A stretch of 64,000 nt of DNA from Bradyrhizobium embrapense (GCF_001189235.2 NZ_LFIP02000010.1:1-64000), one strand, 5' to 3'; positions 18,270 to 27,742 are shown, numbered from the stretch's first letter. Program-made: numbers and translations. Notes: generated from the sequence alone by a model not told the origin.

Positions 18270-18335
18270 GCCATGATCGTCATCATGTGTTATTAGGCTC
18301 GCCCGGCGTTCCGGTGCGTGAATGGGGAGTATAGT

Positions 18336-19484
18336 GTGACAGAGCAGGTCCAAGATGGTGCCTCACGGGCCACCCAGCCGGCTCTTGCTCCGGCGACGGC
18401 GGTCACGCCGAAATCTGCGACCAAGGGCTTCTGGCGCCGCTTCGCCATCCCGCTGTTCGCCGTGCTCGTCGCGATCGCCTTCGTCGTCGTAGCGACCTCG
18501 CGCTGGAACGCGTGGGTCGGCAGCGCAAAAATCCAGACCACAGATGATGCCTACATACGGGCCGAGCTCACCCAGCTTTCCAGCCGCGTGTCCGGCGAAG
18601 TACTGACGGTCGCGGTCTCCGATTTCCAGCGCGTCAAGGCCGGCGATCTGCTGGTGCAGATCGATCCTGCCGATTATCAGGCGCAGGTCGCGCAGGCCGA
18701 GGCGGGTGTGGTCGGCGCGCAAGCCGCGCTCGACAACCTCAACAACCAGGTCGAGCTGCAATATGCGACCATCGCGCAGGCCGAGGCCTCGCGGCTGTCA
18801 GCGGAAGCGCAGCAGACCCTGGCGCGTCAGGAGCAGGAGCGTCAGCAGTCGCTGTCGCAAACCGATGCCGGCACGCGGCAGCGGCTCGAGCAGGCGACGG
18901 CTTCCTACGCCAAGGCTGAGGCCGATGTGAAAGCCAGCCGCGCGGTGATCGCAGCCCAGCGCCATCAGCTTGAGGTTCTGCAGGGCACCAAGAAGCAGCG
19001 CGCCGCCGATCTCGACGCCGCCAAGGCGCTGCTGGCTTCTGCCAGGCTCAAGCTTGGCTACACCAAGATCGTCGCGCCGTTCGACGGCGTCACCGGCGAG
19101 CGCCAGGTTCAGCCCGGCGACTACGTCAACATCGGCACCAGTCTGGTCAATGTGGTGCCGCTGCCGAACGTCTATGTGATCGCCAACTACAAGGAAACCC
19201 AGCTGACCAACGTCAGGCCGGGCCAGCCGGTCGAGGTCACCGTGGATACATTCTCCGGCCAGAAGCTGCGCGGCACGGTTGAACGCATAGCGCCGGCCAG
19301 CGGATCGCAATTCGCGCTGCTGCCGCCCGATAACGCCACCGGCAATTTCACCAAGGTGGTGCAGCGCATCCCGGTGCGCATCCAGTTCGACAAGGACCAG
19401 CCGTTGCTCGCGCGCCTGCTGCCGGGCATGTCCGTGGTGACGCGGATCAATACCGGCGAGGCGGCCGCCAATGGCGGAGAGTGA
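18336..19484 (+). CDS. HlyD/EmrA-family membrane fusion protein
   Basis: Periplasmic adaptor of a multidrug efflux pump. One N-terminal transmembrane helix (FAIPLFAVLVAIAFVVVAT), then the biotinyl-lipoyl halves (DDAYIRAELTQLSSRVSGEV and LGYTKIVAPFDGVTGERQV) around a long coiled coil rich in Gln, Ala and Glu, and a beta-barrel domain. The GTG at 18336 has GGGGAG 6 bases upstream; a second GTG at 18318 would add six residues. The stop overlaps the next gene, an EmrB-type transporter, by 14 bases, so the two form a pump. Confidence 0.9.
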   Translation: MTEQVQDGASRATQPALAPATAVTPKSATKGFWRRFAIPLFAVLVAIAFVVVATSRWNAWVGSAKIQTTDDAYIRAELTQLSSRVSGEVLTVAVSDFQRVKAGDLLVQIDPADYQAQVAQAEAGVVGAQAALDNLNNQVELQYATIAQAEASRLSAEAQQTLARQEQERQQSLSQTDAGTRQRLEQATASYAKAEADVKASRAVIAAQRHQLEVLQGTKKQRAADLDAAKALLASARLKLGYTKIVAPFDGVTGERQVQPGDYVNIGTSLVNVVPLPNVYVIANYKETQLTNVRPGQPVEVTVDTFSGQKLRGTVERIAPASGSQFALLPPDNATGNFTKVVQRIPVRIQFDKDQPLLARLLPGMSVVTRINTGEAAANGGE

Positions 19485-21099
19485 CGACCGCAACAGCGGT
19501 CCGGTCTCGCGCGGCGACGTCGCGCGCTATCCGCTGTTCGCCGTCGTCGCCGTGCTGCTCGGCGCGTTCCTGGCGAATTTCGACAGCCGCCTGACCACGG
19601 TTGGCCTGCCTGACCTGCGGGGCGCGTTCTCGCTCAGCTTCGATGAGGGCGCCTGGCTCTCGACCGCGGCGATCGGTTCGCAGATCTTCATCGCGCCCGC
19701 GGTGGCGTGGCTCGCCACCGCGTTCGGCCTGCGCCGCGTCCTCGGCATTCCGAGCCTCGTCTATGCCATGGTCTCGCTGACCATCCCGTTCGTGCACGAC
19801 TACACGACGCTGATCGCGCTCAGCATTGCGCACGGCATGCTGCTGGGCACCTTCGTGCCGGCGACGCTAATGATCATCCTGCGCAATTTGCCGATCCGCT
19901 GGTGGCTGCCGGCGATCGCGATGTATTCGATCCGCGTCGGCTTTGCGCTGGATTCATCGAGCTCGCTGGTCGGCTTCTATGTCGAGCACCTCGGCTGGCA
20001 GTGGCTGTACTGGCAGGGTGTCGTGATCGCGCCGCTGATGGGATTGATGGTGTATCTCGGCACCCCGAAGGAATCGGTCAATCGCGACCTGCTGCACCAT
20101 GCCGATTGGGGCGGTATGCTGCTGCTCGGCGCCGGCCTGGGGATGGTCTATGCCGGGCTCGATCAGGGCAATCGGCTGGACTGGCTCTCGTCAGGCACCG
20201 TGATGGCGCTCCTGATCGGCGGCGGCCTCCTGATCGTCGCCTTCATGATCAACGAGATGGTCGCGCGCCGGCCGTGGGCGCATTTCAACGTGCTGTTCTC
20301 GCGCAATATCGGGCTCTCGCTGATCGTCATCCTGCTCTACACGCTGACCAGCCTGTCGAATTCGTCGCTGGTGCCGAATTTCCTCGGCACCGTCGGCGGC
20401 CTGCGGCCGGAGCAGTCGGGCGCGCTGCTGTTCAGCTACGGTGCGCTGCCGATGTTCGTGCTGGTGCCGATCTCGATTGTTCTGCTTCGTCACCTCGATC
20501 CGCGCATCGTCGTGGTGCTCGGCTTCTCGGCATTCGCCGCCGCCAATCTCTGGGGCACGCAGCTGAGCCATGTCTGGGCGCGCGAGGATTTTATCGGCAT
20601 CGTGCTGCTCACGTCGGTCGGGCAGGCGCTGACGCTGCTGCCGATCATCATCATGGCGCTGTCGAACTCCGACCCGTCACGGGCGACGGCATTCGCGGCC
20701 TATATCCAGATCATGCGGCTCGGCGGCGCCGAGATCGGCATCGCCCTGATGGGCACCTGGCTGCGTGTCCGCGAGCAGATCCATTCGAACTATCTCGGCC
20801 AGCATGTCCAGGGCGGCGATGTCGACGTCGTGAACCTGCTGAAGCGGTTGGCCGGTGAATTTTCCGGCCACGGCATCGGCGCAGCCGCAGGGCGCGCCGT
20901 CGGAACGCTCGCGGCGCTGGTGCAGCGCGAGGCCAACACGCTCGCCTACATCGACGGCTTCTGGCTGTGCTTCTGGCTCGCGATCCTGGCGCTGTTCCTG
21001 GTCGCCCTGATCACGCGCGCGCCGCAGGGCCCGCTGTCGCCGGTGCCGTTCGGTTTCGCGAAGATCGTGCTGCGCAAGCCGGACGCCGCCGCGCCCTGA
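19471..21099 (+). CDS. MFS transporter, DHA2/EmrB-type
   Basis: A 542-residue inner-membrane proton antiporter with about 14 hydrophobic helices, the length and layout of the DHA2 drug:H+ antiporter family. The N-terminus has FLANFDSRLTTVGLPDLRGA in TM1, close to the LDxTIVNVALP signature of EmrB although altered. Translationally coupled to the HlyD-type adaptor. The substrate is unknown; the polyketide synthase operon 134 bases downstream suggests it could export that product or protect against it. Confidence 0.88.
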   Translation: MAESDDRNSGPVSRGDVARYPLFAVVAVLLGAFLANFDSRLTTVGLPDLRGAFSLSFDEGAWLSTAAIGSQIFIAPAVAWLATAFGLRRVLGIPSLVYAMVSLTIPFVHDYTTLIALSIAHGMLLGTFVPATLMIILRNLPIRWWLPAIAMYSIRVGFALDSSSSLVGFYVEHLGWQWLYWQGVVIAPLMGLMVYLGTPKESVNRDLLHHADWGGMLLLGAGLGMVYAGLDQGNRLDWLSSGTVMALLIGGGLLIVAFMINEMVARRPWAHFNVLFSRNIGLSLIVILLYTLTSLSNSSLVPNFLGTVGGLRPEQSGALLFSYGALPMFVLVPISIVLLRHLDPRIVVVLGFSAFAAANLWGTQLSHVWAREDFIGIVLLTSVGQALTLLPIIIMALSNSDPSRATAFAAYIQIMRLGGAEIGIALMGTWLRVREQIHSNYLGQHVQGGDVDVVNLLKRLAGEFSGHGIGAAAGRAVGTLAALVQREANTLAYIDGFWLCFWLAILALFLVALITRAPQGPLSPVPFGFAKIVLRKPDAAAP

Positions 21100-21232
21100 T
21101 CTGCGAAACCGCGCGGCGTGCATTTCGCCGGCGGGGTCAATTTATAGTGAATGCATCGCTCCGGCTATCTCGCGGGCGTCTGAAATATTTTGCAGGTCGC
21201 GTGGTTCCATAAGCGGGGGAACGGGAGCCACG

Positions 21233-22294
21233 ATGATCGAGACCAAGCAGACGGCCGCGCTTGTTTCCATGGCGACGGCGGTTCCACCGCATCTGTTCCA
21301 CCAGGGACAAGTCCTGCAGGCCGCGCGCGATCTCCTCGCCGACCGTTATCCCGAATTCGCCACGCTCTCCAGCCTGTTCGCCAACACCGGCATCCAGCAT
21401 CGCTACGGCGTGAAGCCGATCGAATGGTATCTTGAGCGCCGCGGTTGGCCCGAGCGCACGCAGGCGTTCCTGGAAGGCGCGGAGGCGCTGTTCGTCGAAG
21501 CCGCCCGCAAGGCGATTGCGCGCGCCGACCTGAGCGGCAGCGACATCGATGTCGTGGTCACGGTGTGCTCGACGGGCATTGCCACGCCAACGCTGGAGGC
21601 GCGCGTCGCCGGCAAGCTCGGCTTGCGGACTGATGTATCGCGCGTGCCGGTGTTCGGCCTCGGCTGCGCGGGCGGCGTGTCGGGCCTGTCGATCGCGGCG
21701 CGGCTGGCGCAGGCACAGCCTGGTGCGAACGTGCTGCTGGTTGCGCTCGAGCTCTGCACCCTCGCGGTTCGCCATGATGAGCTCACCAAGGCGAATATCG
21801 TCGCGGCCAGCCTGTTCGGCGATGGCGCCGCTGCGATCGTGCTGCGCGCCGGCGACGGCGGTGCGACCCGGATCGAGGCGGCCGGCGAAAAGCTGTGGCC
21901 GGATACGCTCGGCATCATGGGCTGGACGGTCGATCCGGAAGGATTCGGTGTCGTCTTTCAGCGCACCATTCCGGATTTCGTTCGCGACCATGTCGGGCCG
22001 GCCGTTGCCGAGATCCTGGCGCGGATGGAGCTGACGGCCGATGATATCGATCGCTTCCTCTGTCATCCCGGCGGCGCCAAGGTCATCGCCGCGCTGGAGC
22101 GCGCGCTCACGCTCGACCAGGGCACGCTTGGTCACGAACGCGACGTCATCGCGGCGTGCGGCAACATGTCGGCCCCGACCGTTCTCTTCGTTCTCGAACG
22201 CGCCCGCGCCAACGGCTTGCCGCCGCGCTCGCTGCTCACCGCGCTCGGGCCCGGCTTCACGCTCAGCTGCGTTGCGCTCAGGCACGCGGCATGA
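21233..22294 (+). CDS. Type III polyketide synthase (chalcone/stilbene synthase family)
   Basis: Homodimeric ketosynthase that extends an acyl-CoA with malonyl-CoA and cyclises the chain, typically to alkylpyrones or alkylresorcinols in bacteria. The Cys-His-Asn triad is present: C145 in FGLGCAGGVSG, H278 in FLCHPGGAKVI, N311 in ACGNMSAPTV. Length 353 is normal. GGGAG lies about 6 bases before the ATG. The stop overlaps the next start (ATGA), so translation is coupled to an ICMT-type methyltransferase, as in the bps-type alkylpyrone operon of Bacillus. The starter unit cannot be told from sequence. Confidence 0.92.
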   Translation: MIETKQTAALVSMATAVPPHLFHQGQVLQAARDLLADRYPEFATLSSLFANTGIQHRYGVKPIEWYLERRGWPERTQAFLEGAEALFVEAARKAIARADLSGSDIDVVVTVCSTGIATPTLEARVAGKLGLRTDVSRVPVFGLGCAGGVSGLSIAARLAQAQPGANVLLVALELCTLAVRHDELTKANIVAASLFGDGAAAIVLRAGDGGATRIEAAGEKLWPDTLGIMGWTVDPEGFGVVFQRTIPDFVRDHVGPAVAEILARMELTADDIDRFLCHPGGAKVIAALERALTLDQGTLGHERDVIAACGNMSAPTVLFVLERARANGLPPRSLLTALGPGFTLSCVALRHAA

Positions 22295-22803
22295 GCCTGG
22301 CTTCGCTCATTCTTGCGCTGGTCACCTTGCAGCGTCTCGGCGAGCTCGTTCTGTCACGTCGCAATACGGCGCGGCTGCTGGCGCAAGGCGCGGTCGAGGT
22401 CGGTGCCGCTCACTATCCGCTCATCGTGCTGGTCCACACCGGCTGGCTCACCGCGCTGTGGATCTGGGGCCGCAACCAGGATGTCAACCTGGCGATACTC
22501 GCGGCCTTTCTGGCGTTGCAGGGCTTGCGGCTGTGGGTGGTCGCTGCGCTCGGGCCGCGCTGGACCACGCGCATCATCGTGTTGCCAGGCACGCCGCTGG
22601 TCGCATCCGGGCCGTACCGATATTTCCCGCACCCGAACTATGCCGTCGTCGTCGGCGAGATCGCGCTGCTTCCGCTCGCACTGCATCTGCGGGAGTTAGC
22701 GCTGATTTTCACCTTGCTGAATCTCGCGGTGCTTACGATCCGGATTCGCGCCGAGAGCCGCGCGCTCTCGGTTGCGGACTGGCCGCGCGTCAGCACGCCA
22801 TGA
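22291..22803 (+). CDS. Isoprenylcysteine carboxyl methyltransferase (ICMT)-family membrane methyltransferase
   Basis: A 170-residue protein with about four hydrophobic segments. The ICMT catalytic region is recognisable as GPYRYFPHPNYAVVVGEI, followed by AESRALS. In Bacillus the homologous partner of a type III polyketide synthase methylates the alkylpyrone product; by analogy this protein probably O-methylates the polyketide made by the preceding gene. The start overlaps the synthase stop and its own stop overlaps the next start (both ATGA). Confidence 0.87.
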   Translation: MSLASLILALVTLQRLGELVLSRRNTARLLAQGAVEVGAAHYPLIVLVHTGWLTALWIWGRNQDVNLAILAAFLALQGLRLWVVAALGPRWTTRIIVLPGTPLVASGPYRYFPHPNYAVVVGEIALLPLALHLRELALIFTLLNLAVLTIRIRAESRALSVADWPRVSTP

Positions 22804-24368
22804 GCGACCGGGCGGATCACCCAACCGACAGCCCGTCGGCGGCGACCTGGGCGGGCTTCCTGCTGATGTGCATCGGCATGTTCATGGCGATCCTCGACAT
22901 CCAGGTCGTCGCGACCGCGCTGCCGACGATCCAGCGTGCGCTGGCGATCTCGCCGTCCGCGATGAGCTGGATCCAGACCGCCTATCTGATCGCGGAGGTG
23001 ATCGCGATCCCGCTGACCGGATTGTTCACCCATGCGCTGTCATTGCGATGGCTGTTCGCGTTCGCCGTGAGCGTGTTCACGATCGCCTCGGTCGGCTGCG
23101 CCGTCAGCGGCGGCTTTGCCGTGCTGCTGGCCTTTCGTGTGCTGCAGGGATTTTCCGGCGGCGTCCTGATCCCCGCGGTGTTCTCCGCCGTGTTCATGCT
23201 GTTCCCGGCGCGGCTCCATGCGGTGGCGACCACGATCGGCGGTGTCGTCGCGGTGCTCGCACCGACCGTCGGACCTGTTGTCGGCGGCTGGATCACGCAG
23301 ACCTGGTCTTGGCCGTGGCTGTTCCTGATCAACCTGATTCCGGGAACGATTGCGGCGATCGTCACGCCGCTGCTGCTTCCGAAGCAGAGCGCGAGTCTCC
23401 GCGCATTCGCCAGACTGGACACGTGGTCGCTGGTCCTGCTCGCAGCGGCGCTCGCAAGCGTGATGATCGGCTTGAAGGAAGCGCCGCAGCGCGGCTGGGG
23501 CTCGATGTTTTGCCTCAGCCTGCTGGCCGGAAGCATGGCCGGGATGGCGCTGCTGATCCGGCGCACGCTCCGCGCGGCACATCCGATCGCGCGATTGACG
23601 CTCTTCAGGCGGCGTTCGTTCGCGATCGGCTGCGCGCTGAGCTTCTGCCTCGGCATCGGCCTCTATGGATCGACCTATCTGATGCCGGTGTTCCTCGGCT
23701 TCGTCCGCCGCCATGATGCCTTCGAGATCGGCACCGTCATGCTGGTCACGGGAGTCGCACAGCTCGTCGCCGCGCCGCTGGCGGCCATCCTCGAAAGCCG
23801 TATCGGCGCGCTTGCGTTGACGAGCGCGGGCTTCGCCCTGTTCGCGCTGGGTCTCGGCTTGAGCGCCTTTCAGCCCCGCACGGCAGATTTCGGAGAGATG
23901 TTCTGGCCGCAAATCGTGCGCGGCGTCGCGATCATGTTCTGCCTGTTGCCGCCGACCCGCATTGCATTGGGTGCCTTGCCGGAGGCGGAGGTTGCCGATG
24001 CCAGCGGACTGTTCAACCTGATGCGCAATCTGGGTGGCGCGATCGGGATCGCCTTAATCGACACCATCCTCTACGGGCGAAGCCCAATTTATGGTGAGGA
24101 TTTTCGTGCACGCCTGCTGGCAGGCGATCTCAACGCGGCACAGGCGATCGGCCTCGATCCAATGTTGCTGATCAACCGTCCGCCAGGTGCGCCGGACGAG
24201 GCGGCGGTGGCGTTTGTTCGACCGCTGGTCGAGCGGGCATCGCTCGCGCTCAGCGTCAACGAGGCATGGGCGCTGCTCGCCGGCGTGGCGATCGTCGGGC
24301 TTCTGCTGGTACCATTGGCGCGCGATCGGACGCCTGCATCGGTGCAGGTGCCGCGGAATGCCGTCTAG
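22800..24368 (+). CDS. MFS transporter, DHA2 family
   Basis: A 522-residue 14-helix drug:H+ antiporter-type protein. TM1 has FMAILDIQVVATALPTIQ, close to the DHA2 LDxTIVNVALP signature, and FRVLQGFSGGVLIPAVFSA is motif C-like. It overlaps the methyltransferase by four bases, so synthase, methyltransferase and transporter are one operon and the transporter may export the methylated polyketide. Its 3' end overlaps the convergent gene at 24365-25117 by four bases. Confidence 0.9.
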   Translation: MSDRADHPTDSPSAATWAGFLLMCIGMFMAILDIQVVATALPTIQRALAISPSAMSWIQTAYLIAEVIAIPLTGLFTHALSLRWLFAFAVSVFTIASVGCAVSGGFAVLLAFRVLQGFSGGVLIPAVFSAVFMLFPARLHAVATTIGGVVAVLAPTVGPVVGGWITQTWSWPWLFLINLIPGTIAAIVTPLLLPKQSASLRAFARLDTWSLVLLAAALASVMIGLKEAPQRGWGSMFCLSLLAGSMAGMALLIRRTLRAAHPIARLTLFRRRSFAIGCALSFCLGIGLYGSTYLMPVFLGFVRRHDAFEIGTVMLVTGVAQLVAAPLAAILESRIGALALTSAGFALFALGLGLSAFQPRTADFGEMFWPQIVRGVAIMFCLLPPTRIALGALPEAEVADASGLFNLMRNLGGAIGIALIDTILYGRSPIYGEDFRARLLAGDLNAAQAIGLDPMLLINRPPGAPDEAAVAFVRPLVERASLALSVNEAWALLAGVAIVGLLLVPLARDRTPASVQVPRNAV

Positions 24369-25117
24369 ATCGAGGACACGTTGCTGCGCCGCGCCGGCTC
24401 GATCAGCTCGCGCCGCGGGCCCGACAGCCGCTTGTACATGTGCACCATGAAGGCCATCCCGAACAGCGGCGTCGCCAGATTGATGATCGGGATCGAGACG
24501 AAGGCGGCGATGAACAGGCCGGCGGTGAACACGGCCGCGGCATTCTCCTTGCGCATCGCCTTGGCGTCATCAGGCGAGCGGAAGCGCATCGCGGCGAGCT
24601 CGAAATATTCGCGCCCGAGCAGCCAGGCGGTCGCGATGAAGAAGATGATGAAGCCCGCGCCCGCGAACAGCACGAACGGCAGCGCGACCAGGTAGACCAG
24701 GACCGTCAGCAGTGCCGTCTTGACGCCTTCGATCGTCGCGAGCGTGACCGGCAGTGCGACGCCGGGATGGTCGGCCGGATAGTGCTCGCGCTCGACATGG
24801 TCGGCGACGTCGTCGACGAACAGGCTCGCCACCAGCGAGGTGATCGCCGGCATCAGGAAGATGCCGCCGAGCACGACGCCGAGGCCGGCAGAGATCGAGA
24901 TGATCCAGGACAGCACGTGCAGCGTGGAATGGAAGCCGGGGCCGAGCATGCCTTCGGCCCAGACCTCGCCGGTTTCGGCAAACCAGCTCAGCAGCCGCTG
25001 CAATCCGATTGCCAGCACGGTGATCAGCACCAGCGCAAGGCCGATCGAGCGCCACAGGATCGTGCGCATCGGCGGCGACAGGATTTGCGAAAGCGCCTTG
25101 ACGGCGGCGTCGAACAT
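24365..25117 (-). CDS. EI24/CysZ-like integral membrane protein
   Basis: A 250-residue protein with several long hydrophobic helices and the EI24-domain pattern (FVDDVADHVEREHYP, then LLTVLVYLVALPFVLFAGAG, then YFELAAMRFRSPDDAKAMRK and FGMAFMVHMYKRL). CysZ members of this family are sulfate permeases; whether this protein transports sulfate is not known. The ATG at 25117 has AGAGGTAA upstream. It converges with the polyketide operon. Confidence 0.8.
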   Translation of the reverse strand: MFDAAVKALSQILSPPMRTILWRSIGLALVLITVLAIGLQRLLSWFAETGEVWAEGMLGPGFHSTLHVLSWIISISAGLGVVLGGIFLMPAITSLVASLFVDDVADHVEREHYPADHPGVALPVTLATIEGVKTALLTVLVYLVALPFVLFAGAGFIIFFIATAWLLGREYFELAAMRFRSPDDAKAMRKENAAAVFTAGLFIAAFVSIPIINLATPLFGMAFMVHMYKRLSGPRRELIEPARRSNVSSI

Positions 25118-25211
25118 GACCGGGTTACCTCTGCAAATTGACGAGCGAGAGGTAGCCACCCATTATGGCTTCGGCAAGTGCCGCGTGTGTCGCGATGAGA
25201 GTGTTAATGCG

Positions 25212-26624
25212 CTAGGCGTCGAGCGGCTTGCCGCGGACGTTGGGTCCCCAGACTCCGATCGTAATGATCACGATGACCATCGCTGCGGTGATCAGGCCGA
25301 ACACCCCAATGGCGCCGGCCTCCTTCAACATGAACGCCACGATGAAGCCGGAGAAGGTCGCGCTGAGCCGGCTCATCGAATAGACGAGCCCTGCGGCGCG
25401 CGCCCGGATCGCGGTCGGGAACACCTCGGTCTGGTAGGCGTGATAGGCATAGGACAGCGTCATGTTGGCGCCGGTCACCAGCACGCCGCTGGCGATCAGG
25501 AGCACCGGCTCGGTGAGCTGCGCGAAGGCGAGGCCGAACACCGAGATCGCGGCGGCGGCGCCGCAGATGATCCATTTGCGCTCGAAGCGGTCGGCGAAGG
25601 TTGCGGCCAGCAGCGGCGCGAGCGGATAGGCGAAGGCGATGATGAAGGAATATTGCAGGCTCTTGGTGACGTTGATGCCCTTCTCGACCAGCAGCGCTGG
25701 AACCCAGTTGGAGAAGCCGTAGACGCCGAACGCCTGGCACAGATTGAAGATCATGAACAGCAGGACGAGCGAGGCATAGGGCGGCCGGAACAGATCGGCA
25801 TAGCCGGTCTCGATTGGCGCACGCGCCGGCGTGGTCGCTGCGGTGCGGACAGGGCGCGGCGCGGCGGCAGGCGATGCAGCCTCGAGCGTCCGCATGATCT
25901 TTTCGGCCTTGGCAAGGCGGCCATGCCGAGCCAGCCAGAGCGGGCTTTCCGGCACGTAGAGCCGCAGCACCCAGATGATCATGCTGGCGGCGGCGCCGAT
26001 CAGCACCACCCAGCGCCAGCCATCGACGCCGAAAGGCGACAGCGGCACCAGCCACCACGACAGCGCCGCGACAACAGGCACCGCCGACAGCATCACCGCC
26101 TGGTTAATGGCAAAGGCCCGGCCGCGCATCCAGCTCGGCACCAGCTCGGTGATGTAGGCGTCGATGGTGATGACCTCGATGCCGATCCCGATCCCGGCGA
26201 TGAAGCGCCACAGCAAGAGGCCGCCCGGCGTCGTCTGGCACGCCATAATCACCGACGCCGCGCTGTAGAACAGCAGCGAATAAGTGAACACGGTCTTGCG
26301 CCCGTAGCGATCGGCGAGAAAGCCGAGGCAGAAGGTGCCGATGAACAGGCCGGCGAAGGTCGCCGCGACGAAGGCGCCGATCCCAGAAAAGCCGAAGAAC
26401 GCCTGGGTCGTCGTGGTCATCAGCCCGCTGCGGGCGAGGCCCGGCGCGATGTAGCCGGTGAAGAACAGATCGTAGATTTCGAAGCAGCCGCCGAGCGAGA
26501 GCAGGATCACGAGCCGCCAGACATAGCCGGAAGTCGGCAGCGCCTCGAGCCGGCGCGAGATCTCGTCAGGTCCGCAAGTCGTGTTGGCAAGATCGGCAAC
26601 CGAGCCGAGTTCGACGGCGCTCAT
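25212..26624 (-). CDS. MFS transporter, metabolite:H+ symporter-like
   Basis: A 470-residue 12-helix transporter. FLADRYGRKTVF is the MFS loop 2-3 signature, YVPESPLWLARHGR the central-loop motif of sugar/carboxylate symporters, and FADRFERK its second-half copy. The N-terminal SGYVWRLVILLSLGGCFEIYD region resembles aromatic acid and carboxylate porters. It lies on the minus strand beyond a LysR regulator whose other neighbours are a CoA transferase and an HMG-CoA-lyase-like gene, so uptake of the organic acid they degrade is a reasonable inference. Confidence 0.85.
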   Translation of the reverse strand: MSAVELGSVADLANTTCGPDEISRRLEALPTSGYVWRLVILLSLGGCFEIYDLFFTGYIAPGLARSGLMTTTTQAFFGFSGIGAFVAATFAGLFIGTFCLGFLADRYGRKTVFTYSLLFYSAASVIMACQTTPGGLLLWRFIAGIGIGIEVITIDAYITELVPSWMRGRAFAINQAVMLSAVPVVAALSWWLVPLSPFGVDGWRWVVLIGAAASMIIWVLRLYVPESPLWLARHGRLAKAEKIMRTLEAASPAAAPRPVRTAATTPARAPIETGYADLFRPPYASLVLLFMIFNLCQAFGVYGFSNWVPALLVEKGINVTKSLQYSFIIAFAYPLAPLLAATFADRFERKWIICGAAAAISVFGLAFAQLTEPVLLIASGVLVTGANMTLSYAYHAYQTEVFPTAIRARAAGLVYSMSRLSATFSGFIVAFMLKEAGAIGVFGLITAAMVIVIITIGVWGPNVRGKPLDA

Positions 26625-26719
26625 GATGGTCCTCCCCGAATGGTCCGGCGGCCGCCCTTCTTGCGAAGGCGTGCCGCTCCGGCATGTTTGGCGGCCGGGT
26701 GCCAGAAATCCAGACGAAC

Positions 26720-26742
26720 ATATCGAAGGAACCGTTCGATAT
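26720..26742. promoter_or_regulatory. Inverted repeat upstream of the MFS gene, candidate operator
   Basis: Perfect arms ATATCGAA (26720-26727) and TTCGATAT (26735-26742) around 7 bases, about 96 bases upstream of the MFS start. A further TTCGATA follows at 26744-26750. It shares the TTCGA core with the palindrome between lysR and the CoA transferase gene, suggesting a common regulator. Confidence 0.5.
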
Positions 26743-26780
26743 TTTCGATAGCGTTGCTTCTGATGCGCTTGGAGGCACAT

Positions 26781-27704
26781 TTAGATCAGGAGCGTTGCCT
26801 CCCAGGCGCCGCGTCCGACCTGTTCGGCGATCAGGGAGCGGATCAGCCGGCACATCTCCTCCATGACGTAGGTCATCGGCCGGTTGCGCAGGCGGCAGAG
26901 ATAGAGCGTCCGGCTCAGCTTCGGCTCGATCACCTCGCGTGCGACCAGCAATCGCGCTTTCAAGGGCTCGCTGACGAAGTGCGTCGTGGCGATCGTGCAG
27001 CCGAGACCTGCGGTCAGCGCGCCGATCATGCCGCTGGTCGAATTGAGGTGCAGGATGGCATTGGCCTCCAGCCGCTTCAGCGGCACGGGGTCATCCAATA
27101 GGGCGCGGGCCGACAGCCCGTGCCGCAGCAGGATCAGCGGCAGCTGTGCTACCTCGTCGAACGTGATCGGTCCCTTCTTGCCGATCAGCTTCTCCGTGCC
27201 GACGCAGAACATCTGCTCCTCCAGCACCGGCTCGGCGATCAGATCCTTTTCCGACGGCGGATTGTAGACCAGTGCCAGGTCGACCTCGGAACTCATCAGA
27301 TGCAGCAGTGTCGCGCCGGAGAGACTTTCGGTCAGCGACAGCTTCAGGTTGGGATACTTCGCCAGCACGGTGCGCATCAGCGGCACGCCGATCGCCTTCA
27401 TGCCGGAATTGGCCATGCCGATCGAGATCTCGCCGGCAATCGCGCTGCCGCCTTCCTTGATTTCGCGCTCGGCCGCCGCCATCGCCCGCAGGATTATGCG
27501 GGCATGCTCGTACAGCCGCTCACCTGCCGCGGTCGGTTCCATGCCGCGCGGCTTGCGCTCGAACAGCGGTGTGGCGAATTCCGCCTCCAGATTGGCGATG
27601 TGGTGGCTGAGCGCAGATTGCGCGACATTGGCCTGATCCGCCGCCCGCGACAGGTTGCGCTGCTCGTAAACTGCGATGAAATAGCGGAGCTGGCGTGAAT
27701 CCAT
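26781..27704 (-). CDS. LysR-family transcriptional regulator
   Basis: A 307-residue regulator. The N-terminal winged HTH is typical: MDSRQLRYFIAVYEQRNLSR, then AADQANVAQSALSHHIANLE, where the recognition helix lies. The C-terminal half is the periplasmic-binding-protein-like effector domain with GEISIGMANSG and AALTAGLGCTIAT-like segments. Divergent from a family III CoA transferase gene with a 120-base intergenic region containing a 15-bp palindrome, and upstream of the MFS transporter, so it probably controls both. A long minus-strand frame extends upstream through the CoA transferase gene but is not real. Confidence 0.92.
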   Translation of the reverse strand: MDSRQLRYFIAVYEQRNLSRAADQANVAQSALSHHIANLEAEFATPLFERKPRGMEPTAAGERLYEHARIILRAMAAAEREIKEGGSAIAGEISIGMANSGMKAIGVPLMRTVLAKYPNLKLSLTESLSGATLLHLMSSEVDLALVYNPPSEKDLIAEPVLEEQMFCVGTEKLIGKKGPITFDEVAQLPLILLRHGLSARALLDDPVPLKRLEANAILHLNSTSGMIGALTAGLGCTIATTHFVSEPLKARLLVAREVIEPKLSRTLYLCRLRNRPMTYVMEEMCRLIRSLIAEQVGRGAWEATLLI

Positions 27705-27727
27705 ACGGGATGAGCGTTCTAAAACGA

Positions 27728-27742
27728 CGAATAGACTATTCG
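27728..27742. promoter_or_regulatory. 15-bp palindrome, candidate LysR operator
   Basis: CGAATAGACTATTCG, perfect around a central A, 23 bases upstream of the lysR start and 82 bases upstream of the divergent CoA transferase start. Placement fits an autoregulatory and activating LysR-type site. Confidence 0.55.

Noticed and set aside
24840..27101. 753-codon plus-strand frame across the EI24-like and MFS genes
   Set aside because: Arg/His/Gly-rich shadow translation antisense to two clear membrane-protein genes.
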